DNA of 64,000 nt from Pseudobacteriovorax antillogorgiicola (lineage in GTDB: Bacteria; Bdellovibrionota_B; Oligoflexia; Oligoflexales; Oligoflexaceae), in contig NZ_FWZT01000015.1 of NCBI RefSeq assembly GCF_900177345.1, positions 1 to 64,000 of the forward strand, in the 5' to 3' direction. Positions 24,015-37,111 of the stretch are shown one piece after another (the stretch's first letter is position 1; each line of letters begins with the position of its first letter). A program made the position numbers and the translations under genes. The notes under the pieces are model-generated. The model ran no database searches, was not told where the DNA came from, and saw nothing but the letters and a program-made list of their open reading frames with translations.

Positions 24015-24857
24015 TTAAAGAGCTATTGGATAATCTAGCTCAACGCGGAAAGCCTCATCCTGGCGAGCATAGCCATTCCAGTTAACGAGGTCTTGATTGT
24101 ATGTACGCTCGAAGCCAATAACCTTGGTCTTAGCTGTCATTGCAATCCGACCATCAAGCGCATTAAGTTGATTCCAGCCGTAGGCATCGAAGTAAATCTT
24201 ATCGAAGTTCACTTGATCGAGGGCCAAGCTAAACTGGTTGCGGAAGGTGTCATTGATGAGAGTGACCTCTCCGTATGCCTTAACTTCTGCTATAAGAATG
24301 TCGAGACCGGTGGCAGCAAAAACCTTAGACTCAACATAAGGCGTTGCATCGAGGTCGATCGCGCCCACAGAAAGAGTTGCGTTATAATTTAACCCACCCT
24401 CACCAACTAGGCCGTAATCCACTGCCACAGGAACCGGGCCTACCATAAAGGTTTGGCTATCATCTAGCTCTAGCGGAAACGCTAAACGATCACCGATGCT
24501 AATTGATGTTTGCTCAGTGTAACGAAAATCATCTACCACATAACCAAGAACAGTTACATCGCCTTCTAGAATAATTGCGCGACGGTTTTGTAATGTGGCA
24601 CTCGCCTTAGCTTCCACTAGATCTGCGCTGATGCCATAAAGGGTTCCCGTAGAGCCTGCTTTAGCTTCCGCCATGATAGACGTGCAGGATCGCTCAAGAT
24701 AAAGATCTGCGTAAAATAGAATCTCGCTGTTTTCTCCTCCCTGTTTGACTTCAAACGGCCAGAAGTCGCTTGCTTTTTCACAAGGTCGTGCCATTGACCC
24801 TACCGATAACATCAATCCTACGCTCGCACAGATGCCTGTGACAAGAGTGTTCGCCAT
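24015..24857 (-). CDS. Secreted beta-rich protein, partner of the HEAT protein
   Basis: The 280-residue product has a signal peptide ending near 'SMARP', then alternating hydrophobic/polar strands across most of its length ('IILEGDVTVLGYVVDDF', 'LDILIAEVKAYGEVTLI') and two cysteines (about residues 27 and 58), which fits a beta-sheet or barrel-like periplasmic protein. I recognise no family. The ATG at 24,857 is preceded by GAGGAG, better than the TTG two codons upstream. It is first in a probable two-gene unit with the secreted HEAT protein. Confidence 0.6.
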   Translation of the reverse strand: MANTLVTGICASVGLMLSVGSMARPCEKASDFWPFEVKQGGENSEILFYADLYLERSCTSIMAEAKAGSTGTLYGISADLVEAKASATLQNRRAIILEGDVTVLGYVVDDFRYTEQTSISIGDRLAFPLELDDSQTFMVGPVPVAVDYGLVGEGGLNYNATLSVGAIDLDATPYVESKVFAATGLDILIAEVKAYGEVTLINDTFRNQFSLALDQVNFDKIYFDAYGWNQLNALDGRIAMTAKTKVIGFERTYNQDLVNWNGYARQDEAFRVELDYPIAL

Positions 24858-24965
24858 GACCAACTCCTCAAAGAATAGTAGAAATTTGCAACAGCATAGG
24901 AGAAGAAAATCCAGAGCGCAAGAATTCGATATGTAAATTTCGTGAAAATAAAGTGAAGGGCTGGG

Positions 24966-24992
24966 AAAGAAAAAGGCCCTTGGGAAAGGGCC
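24966..24992 (-). terminator. Rho-independent terminator of the alpha-amylase gene
   Basis: On the minus strand GGCCCTT-TCCC-AAGGGCC forms a 7-bp GC-rich stem followed at once by TTTTTCTTTC, about 17 bases after the amylase stop. This is a textbook intrinsic terminator. Confidence 0.85.
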
Positions 24993-25008
24993 AGATGATT
25001 CATTACAT

Positions 25009-27792
25009 TTATAGTCGGCTGATTTTGAAAAAGCTCAAATCAAGCTTGCTGTTCTTTAAATGCTCTTTGGGAATATGGATCAGCTCAAAGCGATAGGTTC
25101 CCTTTTGATTTTCGTCGAGGAGAAGCTTCAGGTTGCCACTACCACCTGATTTTTGCAGACCTTCTTCCGAGCTAATCGGTGCACCGAAGTTCGCTTGGGC
25201 TGTCCATGACTTGTCAGCAAACTTATACTCCATCAAGCCTGAGCTAAGTTCTACGCTGGTTGCATAGGTGAAGTTGCCCAAGTACTCTAATGGGGTTGTG
25301 GCTTGCCAGGCATTCATTCCACCGCGAACGTAGAGTGTTTCTTGGCCGAAAGGTGCTTTAGCCTTGGGAGAATATGGTAGGGTGGCCGGATTCTTGGAGC
25401 TGTCGGAAAATGGTTTATCACTGATCTCGTGTTGATTGTTCACATAAATATGGGCCACGATATCGGTGTCGCTGGCCTTTAGCTTGTTGATCACGTCATT
25501 CTTAAAGTCAATATAGATTGGCTGATCGAATGTACTCAAACCCTTCTCTCGGCTTGAGAACAAGAGCATGGCTCCTGCTACACCATTGGGCCATGAGAAT
25601 CGATAGCTACCATTGTCGCCAACTTTCTGGCTAAAGGAACTAAGGCCATTGCTCAGGACATGAAACGCTTCGCTACGCTTATTACCATTTTCGTAGTGAA
25701 CGAAAACAGTGGGGGTGCGGCCGTCAACAGTTGTTTCCCGTTCCAAGGTAAACGAAGAGCCACCTTCCGGTGTGATCTCAGCACGGAGACGTATCTTGCT
25801 ACCTGCTGGAATGTCTTTTGAATCGATATAGGCTCGGTAAGGGCGATTGTGATCCACGATCAGCGGCGTTTCTGCATTTGTCTTGAGGTTTACCATGGAA
25901 AATTTAACTGTATGATAGCCATTCCCTGGAATTTGAACTTCAAATGGAAACAGACCGGATACTCGTGCATCCTCTTCGGGAAGCGAGACCTTGGCTTTGT
26001 TTTTGTTGCTCAATCGGGCTGATTCTTTAGGAGCCTTCACAATGGTGAAGTCTTGCGGAGCAATAATGATATTCTTGCCCTGAATCTTACCTTGGAAGAC
26101 ATCGCTAATCTTCTGGCGAGACCATTTCAAGCGAGCAGGCTTTGCCCCTAGGTTAAACGCAACCAGATACTCGTCATCCAATTCTGGAAGGGTTCGGATG
26201 AAGGCAAATACCCCATCTTGATCGCTAGCAAGGTTGTGCTGCTCGCCGTTGCGGAGCACAGGGTGGCTCTTGTAGATTTCCGAAAACTTGGCGATGTCTC
26301 GGTAAAGAGGGTGCTTAGGATCAAAGTTTTCATCCTTAGTAGTTTTCTTAGTTCCGAGAAGTTTGTTGTCATTGTAATCATCCACTTGGCTCGGGAACAT
26401 ATTTTCCCGTGCATCTTTGTCACCACCATCACCGGTAAAGCCTTGCTCGTCACCATAGTAAATGACAGGAACACCGCGAGCAAAGAACATGAAGCTGTGG
26501 GCCAAGCGCACTTGTCTTAGTGGGTCCAGTTTGAATTTGCCTTTATTCTTGGCTTCAAGAATAAAGTGCCCCAGACGCCCGATATCGTGATTCGATATGA
26601 AAGTTAACATGTGGTTGGGGTGGCTGCTGATCCGATGGAGGTCGTCGGCATTGAAGATATTCGCAAACTTGTCTAGGTTTTGTTGATCTGCAAAGATGTC
26701 TTTGGCTGAGCCCTGGAAGGCAAAATCTAGAACCGAATCAAGGCGCCCATCACGAGTATACTTGGAAAGTATCTTTGGTTCGGCAGAAAACACCTCGCCA
26801 AACATAAAAAAGTGTGGAATCCCTTGTTCCTTAGCATAATCACGAATCGCCGGTACGAATTGCTGCCAAAATTCAATATTCACGTGCTTGACTGTATCGA
26901 TTCGGAAACCGTCGATCTTATACTTGCGAATCCACTCCTTATAAATGTCGATCATACCTTCCACAACCCGGGGATGCTCGGTAAATAGATCGTCAAGCCC
27001 GAAAAAGTCGCCGTAGAGCGAGTTTTCTCCGGAGAATGTGGAGTTACCGCGGTTGTGATAATAGATCACATCGTTGAGCCAAGCAGGTTTTTTGATTTCG
27101 CCGGGCTCATCGCGGACATATGGTGAGTATGCAAAGTTTGGATCTGTTAACTTTGCGAAGTTTTCCTTTGATAAGTCACCGTCTACAAAGCCTTGGTTTA
27201 GGGTCTTGCCGCGCTTATTGGTGACATAAGGATAGTCAGCGCGACTACGATAGGGGCAATCGCCACAACCGTGATAGCTGATGATATCCGCAGTGTGATT
27301 AGTGATCACATCGATAAAAACTTTCATGCCTCGTTTATGAGCTTCGTCCACCAGTTGCTTGAAGTCCTCTTCGGTACCCAGATGAGGGTCAACGGTTGTG
27401 AAATCAGTAATCCAATAACCATGATATCCGGCAGATGAGCCTCCAATGCTACCGTCTCCTTGCACTGGCTGGTTCTTTTGGATTGGGGATAACCACAGAG
27501 ACGTCACTCCTAAGCCTTGGATGTAGTCCAAGCGCTTGATGATGCCTTTGAAGTCACCACCATGATAGAAGCCTTTGTCTGTGGGAAGGTATCCATGGCG
27601 CATGATATCGCGAAGGGAGTCTTGATCATTGTACGGTTTCCGATCAAAGCCCTTGTCATTCTGACGATCGCCGTTTTCAAAGCGATCGGTCATGATAAAA
27701 TAGAAAACCTCGTCCGTGATGGGCCGATTCAGGGGGGTTCCCTGGGCGAACAAGGGTATTAAAAACAATAATGACATCCATAACAACTTCAT
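25009..27792 (-). CDS. Secreted alpha-amylase family (GH13) protein with C-terminal beta domains
   Basis: The 927-residue enzyme has a signal peptide (to about residue 18) and a GH13 barrel with the family motifs 'DVITNHTAD', 'GFRIDTVKH' (nucleophile Asp), 'MFGEVF' (acid/base Glu) and 'FISNHDIGR' (transition-state Asp). All three catalytic residues are present, so it should cleave alpha-1,4-glucans outside the cytoplasm. After about residue 590 come immunoglobulin-like strands and a final starch-binding or E-set-like domain ('YVRGGMNAWQATTPLEYLG'). It is larger than simple amylases (about 500 residues). It is a single-gene unit with a strong terminator. Confidence 0.9.
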   Translation of the reverse strand: MKLLWMSLLFLIPLFAQGTPLNRPITDEVFYFIMTDRFENGDRQNDKGFDRKPYNDQDSLRDIMRHGYLPTDKGFYHGGDFKGIIKRLDYIQGLGVTSLWLSPIQKNQPVQGDGSIGGSSAGYHGYWITDFTTVDPHLGTEEDFKQLVDEAHKRGMKVFIDVITNHTADIISYHGCGDCPYRSRADYPYVTNKRGKTLNQGFVDGDLSKENFAKLTDPNFAYSPYVRDEPGEIKKPAWLNDVIYYHNRGNSTFSGENSLYGDFFGLDDLFTEHPRVVEGMIDIYKEWIRKYKIDGFRIDTVKHVNIEFWQQFVPAIRDYAKEQGIPHFFMFGEVFSAEPKILSKYTRDGRLDSVLDFAFQGSAKDIFADQQNLDKFANIFNADDLHRISSHPNHMLTFISNHDIGRLGHFILEAKNKGKFKLDPLRQVRLAHSFMFFARGVPVIYYGDEQGFTGDGGDKDARENMFPSQVDDYNDNKLLGTKKTTKDENFDPKHPLYRDIAKFSEIYKSHPVLRNGEQHNLASDQDGVFAFIRTLPELDDEYLVAFNLGAKPARLKWSRQKISDVFQGKIQGKNIIIAPQDFTIVKAPKESARLSNKNKAKVSLPEEDARVSGLFPFEVQIPGNGYHTVKFSMVNLKTNAETPLIVDHNRPYRAYIDSKDIPAGSKIRLRAEITPEGGSSFTLERETTVDGRTPTVFVHYENGNKRSEAFHVLSNGLSSFSQKVGDNGSYRFSWPNGVAGAMLLFSSREKGLSTFDQPIYIDFKNDVINKLKASDTDIVAHIYVNNQHEISDKPFSDSSKNPATLPYSPKAKAPFGQETLYVRGGMNAWQATTPLEYLGNFTYATSVELSSGLMEYKFADKSWTAQANFGAPISSEEGLQKSGGSGNLKLLLDENQKGTYRFELIHIPKEHLKNSKLDLSFFKISRL

Positions 27793-28127
27793 TTGAGACT
27801 GCCTCCTCTTAAATTAGTATCTGCAACTTATCTTAAAATACCGCGAACCTTCAATCACTATGCCCGGCTCATCAAGGGTTTCCTTGAAATCCTTATGAAA
27901 AAAACACTGCACTAGGGCATCAGACTCGTAAAATTCCGACATATTTTATGTGCAGATAAGGCGTAGTTATTAAGGTAGCAAAACCTACGATACTTCGTTT
28001 GCCTAAAAAAGACTCGTCACTCTACGATTTGTATTATCTCCTCGCATTTTTTAACCAGGCCTTGTCTCAGAGGTTTTGCCCTCCTCAATAGTGGGTGTAG
28101 TTAGGGGTAGTTTCTTGGGTCTGGAAC
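27793..28127. other. 335-bp region upstream of the amylase gene
   Basis: This region carries the amylase promoter and the end of the mannosyltransferase transcript. A short CAAGG-GTTT-CCTTG stem lies at 27,873-27,886. I see no gene and no recognisable sugar-regulator site. Confidence 0.4.
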
Positions 28128-29198
28128 CTACGAAGGAATGAAAGATTGTAGCCATGTTTTGTAGCGAGGGAGGAGTGTGGCAGCCAATATATCGTTGAGA
28201 CCAGGCGCTGCCGGTACCATTTGCTGCAGGTTTTGCAAAGTTGCGACTGCATTGCTGGCCGATTGAACCCGATCTGACGTGACAGGATAGGTAAATTGCG
28301 GACTAAAAAATTCGGGATAGGCGAGAGCTCTTGGTAGAATGGGCAGGCAGCCTCGCAAGCAAGCTTCTAAAACCGCCAAACCTTGAAAATCGTGGTGCGC
28401 AGTGGATAAGATATAGCTTGCTGAATCTAAAATAGCTTCATATTCTCGCCTATCCTCAATAAAGCCCCAGTTACAGATGGAGTTTGCAAACTCATGACGG
28501 ATTTTGTTGAAAGCTGGTGGGATCTGGCGAAACTGCTGGCCAATGATGGAGAATCGGAGATCCGGCTGAGCATCAAGGGCAAGTTTAATAAATTCATACA
28601 GTCGTTCAGGGCCTTTATCGTGCTCCCAGCGATGGTTCCAAACTACATGCAACGGATCCTTTGCAATGGAGTTGTCTGGGCAGGGAGAGGCAAGCGGAAC
28701 GGGAATGACCCAAGATTTCTTCTTAAGTTGATAAGGAATGTCTTTAGGGCAAAAATCGGGCATAGAGCCCAGTAGGTTGGTGACACCCTGTAAGAAAGTA
28801 TCTCGGTTGTAGCTCGAATTAAATGCTAGGCCATCAGCAGCCAAGGCACTATAGATACTTGTAATTTGAATGTCCAAAAGCCCCTTTTGATTTTGGGAAG
28901 GGTAGGCAAACTGATTCTCATGAAAATAGAGTAAGCAGGGTTTATTGCTTAGTTCCCCAAAAATCCCTTTCATGCTAGCGAGATCTACCATAGAGGTAGC
29001 GAGAATCAAATCATAGCGAGAGATGTCGATGTCTTTATTCAAAAAAGAAAGCGGGTTGCCTCGCGCACGCCACGCATAATAGCGAGGAGGTAGGGAACTA
29101 AGGGTCCAATCCCATGGGATTTTTTCAATTTGCTGATACCAGTAGTCATGGCTGGTGGCATGATAGGCGGATAATACAAGGATTTTCGGAGTGTTCAT
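28128..29198 (-). CDS. tRNA-queuosine alpha-mannosyltransferase (DUF3524/GTDC1-like)
   Basis: The 356-residue protein begins 'ILVLSAYHATSHDYWY' and continues 'LSSLPPRYYAWRARGNPLSF', 'LLYFHENQFAYP' and 'DGLAFNSSYNRDTF', the signature of the DUF3524 group that includes GTDC1/QTMAN, enzymes that mannosylate queuosine in tRNA-Asp. The C-terminal half is a GT-B glycosyltransferase fold with 'HHDFQGLAVLEACLRGCLPI' for nucleotide-sugar binding. Length is as expected for bacterial members. It appears monocistronic. Confidence 0.85.
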   Translation of the reverse strand: MNTPKILVLSAYHATSHDYWYQQIEKIPWDWTLSSLPPRYYAWRARGNPLSFLNKDIDISRYDLILATSMVDLASMKGIFGELSNKPCLLYFHENQFAYPSQNQKGLLDIQITSIYSALAADGLAFNSSYNRDTFLQGVTNLLGSMPDFCPKDIPYQLKKKSWVIPVPLASPCPDNSIAKDPLHVVWNHRWEHDKGPERLYEFIKLALDAQPDLRFSIIGQQFRQIPPAFNKIRHEFANSICNWGFIEDRREYEAILDSASYILSTAHHDFQGLAVLEACLRGCLPILPRALAYPEFFSPQFTYPVTSDRVQSASNAVATLQNLQQMVPAAPGLNDILAATLLPRYKTWLQSFIPS

Positions 29199-29255
29199 CA
29201 GGGTCTCCTAAAAGTGCAAAAGTACCCTAATGAAAATAGGAAGCTCTCGCAAGGC

Positions 29256-29603
29256 TCAGGAGCTAGGCTTCTCCTTGATCCCCATATTTTGCAAAACCCC
29301 AGTGGCGGCTTTGCCGTAGAGGCCGAAAATCTTGGAAACAATGCGCCGTGAATTCTGATATTCCATAGGCTGTTCGAGCAACTCTAAAACATGGGGCTTG
29401 AAAGTCTCCTGCTCAAGTTGTTTGCGAAGATGCTCTAAGCTTGATTCTGCCAGGATATCGTTCATCCTAAACTGGGTGAGCAACTGGCTGCGACTACATG
29501 AAAAATTTCCCGATTCGATCTTATTGATAAGATCGGTAATCCCATTGCGATTCAGAGGAATGGGATAGCTCCGTTTTGAACCGCCTTGTTTGTTGTCGCT
29601 CAT
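29256..29603 (-). CDS. Hypothetical protein, 115 residues
   Basis: I do not recognise this protein. It is basic and helical, without signal or membrane segments. Its short N-terminal helix 'ITDLINKIES' and 'RSQLLTQFRMND' could form a small DNA- or protein-binding unit. It lies 57 bases upstream of the mannosyltransferase on the same strand and may share its transcript. Confidence 0.5.
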   Translation of the reverse strand: MSDNKQGGSKRSYPIPLNRNGITDLINKIESGNFSCSRSQLLTQFRMNDILAESSLEHLRKQLEQETFKPHVLELLEQPMEYQNSRRIVSKIFGLYGKAATGVLQNMGIKEKPSS

Positions 29604-29919
29604 AATGGGTACCTCTTTTTGTTGCTCCCGAGAATCCTACCTCGGATTGAAAGAGTTTCATCTTGAGTCTAGCTACTTTGTCCACTAATTCTCATAGTTT
29701 TAAAAGCTAAGAATTCTGACCTCACAATAGTCGGAAAAAATAGAACTTCTCGTGGGACCTACTCCCTTATAATATGTAATAATTAAGTATATTAATATTA
29801 AATATGCGAATATTTTGCTAATTGGTACCAAGATGTTGGAATCTGGCCGCTTGGTCAATTTTCTTGTGGTCGCCGAGTTGACAATCGATACAGATATTCT
29901 ATCTTGAAAAGAGAAGATC
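29604..29919. other. 316-bp AT-rich divergent intergenic region
   Basis: The centre (29,765-29,815) is extremely AT-rich and includes TTAATATTAA. The region lies between diverging genes and probably holds both promoters. No gene is evident. Confidence 0.4.
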
Positions 29920-30555
29920 ATGGTCCAGCAAGGGATTGCGAGAAAAAAGGGGGTAAATATGCCTATGTGGAAGTCGTCTGAGCTATTTGAACCACGTTGG
30001 CTAGAGGGGCAAGTCTTAGGCTTAAACGAAATATTTTCATCGGATAAGCCAGAGCAAATCCTTGACTGGGCTCGCGAAAATTTCGCTCCATCGCTCTACT
30101 ATGAGTGTCGCTTTAGCAGCAAGGATGCTGTGATGATCCACCTTTGTGAAATCATAAATTTCAAACCCAAACTATTCACCTTTGCTGAGAACAAGCAAGG
30201 CCAAGTGAATGAACTTTCCCAGCGCGGTTTTAAAATCGATTTGATCTCTAGAAAGAGACGAGCAGGTCAGGACGATGATCGAGAGTTTGCCAAGTTGAGG
30301 CAAGATGTGCTTTCGGAAGCCAGCGGATGGTTATGCGGGAGTCGGACACAGAGTGCTAAGTCGCCGGAGATTCTATCGATCGATGGTGTTCATGGTGGAA
30401 TACTAAAAATCGATCCCACTGCTCACTGGAGTGCGCAAGGCATTCGGGACTATTGCCAAGAACATAGGCTTCCCCATTGGCCCGAAGCAGGCTCTTATGG
30501 CGAGCAGTCTCCTGGCTCCCGCAGCTCGTCGTCTCTACTTCGTCGCTCGTCGTGA
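29920..30555 (+). CDS. Divergent PAPS/APS reductase-like protein
   Basis: The order of motifs follows the phosphoadenylyl-sulfate reductase family: 'LDWARENFAPSLYYECRFSSKDAVMIHL' in place of the SFG-EDAV loop, 'EASGWLCGSRTQSA' (family: W-x-x-G-x-R-x-x-QS) and 'GGILKIDPTAHWSAQGIRDY' (family: K-[VI]-x-P-x-x-x-W). The C-terminus is Ser/Arg-rich and lacks the catalytic ECGxH cysteine motif, so it may be inactive, truncated or repurposed. A second start at 29,959 after a GGGGG run is also possible. No sulfur-assimilation genes are nearby. Confidence 0.6.
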   Translation: MVQQGIARKKGVNMPMWKSSELFEPRWLEGQVLGLNEIFSSDKPEQILDWARENFAPSLYYECRFSSKDAVMIHLCEIINFKPKLFTFAENKQGQVNELSQRGFKIDLISRKRRAGQDDDREFAKLRQDVLSEASGWLCGSRTQSAKSPEILSIDGVHGGILKIDPTAHWSAQGIRDYCQEHRLPHWPEAGSYGEQSPGSRSSSSLLRRSS

Positions 30556-30744
30556 GCGAGCAGGTCTCTTTGCGCGTACTGGGATAGAACGCATTACCGG
30601 CTTGTTAAGATTTGCTAACGTAGCCAAACTTGCAATACCCCAGGCACCTAAGATTGGAGTGGTTAGAGTTGGTTCTGCACTCATGATCAGTGCAGAGCCT
30701 ATCAGTGCCGCTATTAGTAACAAAGTCATCATCCAGCCCCTCAT
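30535..30744 (-). CDS. Small two-helix membrane protein
   Basis: The 69 residues form two hydrophobic helices (about 4-22 and 28-46) followed by a basic tail ('RAKRPARSRRATK'), the topology expected for a small inner-membrane protein. It lies 63 bases after leuD on the same strand and overlaps the end of the PAPS-reductase-like gene by 21 bases. No clear ribosome site precedes the ATG, so confidence is modest. Confidence 0.4.
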   Translation of the reverse strand: MRGWMMTLLLIAALIGSALIMSAEPTLTTPILGAWGIASLATLANLNKPVMRSIPVRAKRPARSRRATK

Positions 30745-30807
30745 GCGAAAATTGCGTCTCGTTTACTCTATGGAATTCTACATGAGAAACCGGTGTGAAT
30801 CGATGAT

Positions 30808-31397
30808 CTAGCGGTTGCAGCTAGGGATGGGTAGTTCTGTTTTGCAGTGAATCTGCTCAGCTAGATCAGCGTTTTTCATCAGGTTTTCGAGAGGGTCATA
30901 AGTGCCCGCGAGCAAGTCATCCTGGAATCTTTGCGTCAAAAATACTGCTTTTGATCTTCCGCCCCAGCTCACTTGCAGAGATTCTAAGCAAATCTCAAGG
31001 TGTCTAGGAAAAACACACTGCTTCAGCTCATTATGAACCTCTGGGCTCAAGGTTAAACATGGGATTCCTAGCTGCTGACAGTTAGTTTGGAATATCGGCC
31101 CAAAGGAAAGCGCAAGAATCGCCTCAATACCATACTTCTTTAAGGCCTGTGGAGCGTGTTCTCGGCTAGAGCCACAGCCAAAATTTTCATCAGCAACGAT
31201 AATGCTAGGCTTTGGCCTGTGATTTAATGGGTGAGAGCGTTCCGTTCCAGGGCTGCTAAACCGTTGATCAAAAAAAAGCTGGTCACCAAGGTGATCGAAG
31301 GTGATCTGCTTCAAAAATCGAGCTGGAATAATCTGATCAGTATCGATATCTGAACCTGGCAGATGACAACTAAGACCTCGGACTGATGTGATAGCAT

Positions 31398-31401
<4 letters not shown>
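30808..31401 (-). CDS. leuD: 3-isopropylmalate dehydratase small subunit
   Basis: LeuD pairs with LeuC to isomerise 2- to 3-isopropylmalate in leucine synthesis. The 197-residue protein shows '[15 protein letters not shown]' and '[15 protein letters not shown]', the swivel-domain signatures. It starts inside the end of leuC (4-base overlap) and is the last biosynthetic gene of the ilv-leu operon. Confidence 0.95.
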
Positions 31402-33897
<2,496 letters not shown>

Positions 33898-33923
33898 TCA
33901 TTCCTCAGGTGAAAAACTCGGTC

Positions 33924-35495
33924 TTAGGCACTCGGCTCAGCAGATCGTGCCGTGTCCCCGGTGGCCGCCTTTCGCGATACATGACTTACATGCTGTGCTT
34001 TCATGCAAGTATTGAGGGCATCGAGATAGGCCTGGGCTGAACCCTCGACAATATCTGTGGAGTAAGACAGGCCATGGAAGCGTCGACCATCAAAACTAGT
34101 CACAATATTGACCTGACCTAAAGCGTCTCGACCTGCACCCTGAGAGTGAATATGATAGTCTTCAAGCTTCATCTTAATTCCTGAAATGCTATCAATAGCA
34201 TGAAATACTGCCTCCACAGGGCCATTGCCCGTTGCAGCAGAAATATATTCTTTACCGTTCAACTGAAGACAAACTGTTGCTGATGGTTTGCTTCCGGAAC
34301 CAGAGATCACATTGAGCTGCTCCAATTCGTAGCCAACTCCTCGATGATCGGGTAAAAATATCAATGCTTCCAGATCGTAATCGTAAATGCTGCCCTTTTT
34401 ATCAGCGAGCACCAAGAAGCGTTCGTAGATATCGTCTAGGTGATAATCTTGTCCATCTTGATACCCAAGTTCAGATAGGCGATGACGAATCACATGACGA
34501 CCGCTGCGTGATGTGAGGTGAAGGTGGGAACTTGGGATCCCAATGGACTCTGGTGCAAGAATCTCATAGGTATTCTTGGATTTTAATACACCGTCTTGGT
34601 GGATTCCTGAAGAATGAGAAAAGGCGTTGTCCCCGACGATGGCCTTGTTGGGCTGAACCATCACATTGCAGCGCTGGCGAATGATTTTAGAAGCGTAGTA
34701 GATTTCTTCGGTCTTCACATTTGTTCTGAAGGGAAGTTGATCTTGCCTGGTCTTCAAAATCGCAACAATTTCTTCCAGCGCACAATTTCCCGCTCGCTCT
34801 CCAAGACCGTTAATGGTTCCTTCGATCTGACGAGCGCCTTGTTCCACCGCAGCGATGGAATTAGCCACCGACATTCCTAAATCATCGTGGCAATGGACAG
34901 AAAGCACCGCTCGATCGATGTTAGGCACCTGATTGCGAATATCCGCAATGATGCCTCCGAATTCCGATGGTATAGTGTAGCCAACCGTATCGGGAATATT
35001 GATGGTTGTCGCTCCCGCATTGATGGCTGCTTCAATAATGGTAAAGAGATGCTCCCTGGGGGTGCGACCAGCATCTTCACACGAGAACTCGATATCATCA
35101 GTGTAGCGTGCAGCTCGCTTGATACTCGCGCAAGCCATATCGACAACAGACTGGAAGTCTTTGCGAAGCTTCTTTTCAACATGGATCGGAGAGGTCGCTA
35201 TAAATGTATGAATCCGACCTCGCTCAGCACGCTGAATCGCCTCGCCAGCGACGTCGATATCCTTGTCCAAGGCCCTTGCTAAGGCACACACCCCAGCACC
35301 TTTTACAGCGCTAGCTATGGCAGACACGGCCTGAAAATCCCCTGGAGAAGAGACTGGAAAGCCAGCTTCGATATAGTCAACGCCGAGGCGTTCCAGGGCA
35401 CGGGCAATATGGAGCTTTGCCTCCGTATTCAGACTCGCTTTGAGAGACTGCTCTCCATCCCTGAGGGTTGTATCGAAGATGACAATCTGTTCCAT
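33924..35495 (-). CDS. leuA: 2-isopropylmalate synthase
   Basis: The 523-residue protein begins 'IFDTTLRDGEQSL', the HMG-CoA-lyase-like barrel signature, and has 'HCHDDLGMSVANS' and 'GLGERAGNCALEE'. A C-terminal LeuA dimerisation and regulatory domain follows from about residue 390, so leucine feedback inhibition is likely. A short non-conserved tail (about 20 residues) ends the protein. It lies 27 bases after ilvC. Confidence 0.95.
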   Translation of the reverse strand: MEQIVIFDTTLRDGEQSLKASLNTEAKLHIARALERLGVDYIEAGFPVSSPGDFQAVSAIASAVKGAGVCALARALDKDIDVAGEAIQRAERGRIHTFIATSPIHVEKKLRKDFQSVVDMACASIKRAARYTDDIEFSCEDAGRTPREHLFTIIEAAINAGATTINIPDTVGYTIPSEFGGIIADIRNQVPNIDRAVLSVHCHDDLGMSVANSIAAVEQGARQIEGTINGLGERAGNCALEEIVAILKTRQDQLPFRTNVKTEEIYYASKIIRQRCNVMVQPNKAIVGDNAFSHSSGIHQDGVLKSKNTYEILAPESIGIPSSHLHLTSRSGRHVIRHRLSELGYQDGQDYHLDDIYERFLVLADKKGSIYDYDLEALIFLPDHRGVGYELEQLNVISGSGSKPSATVCLQLNGKEYISAATGNGPVEAVFHAIDSISGIKMKLEDYHIHSQGAGRDALGQVNIVTSFDGRRFHGLSYSTDIVEGSAQAYLDALNTCMKAQHVSHVSRKAATGDTARSAEPSA

Positions 35496-35522
35496 GACTC
35501 TCTCCTTTAAACTTAGTCAGCG

Positions 35523-37110
<1,588 letters not shown>

Positions 37111-37111
<1 letters not shown>

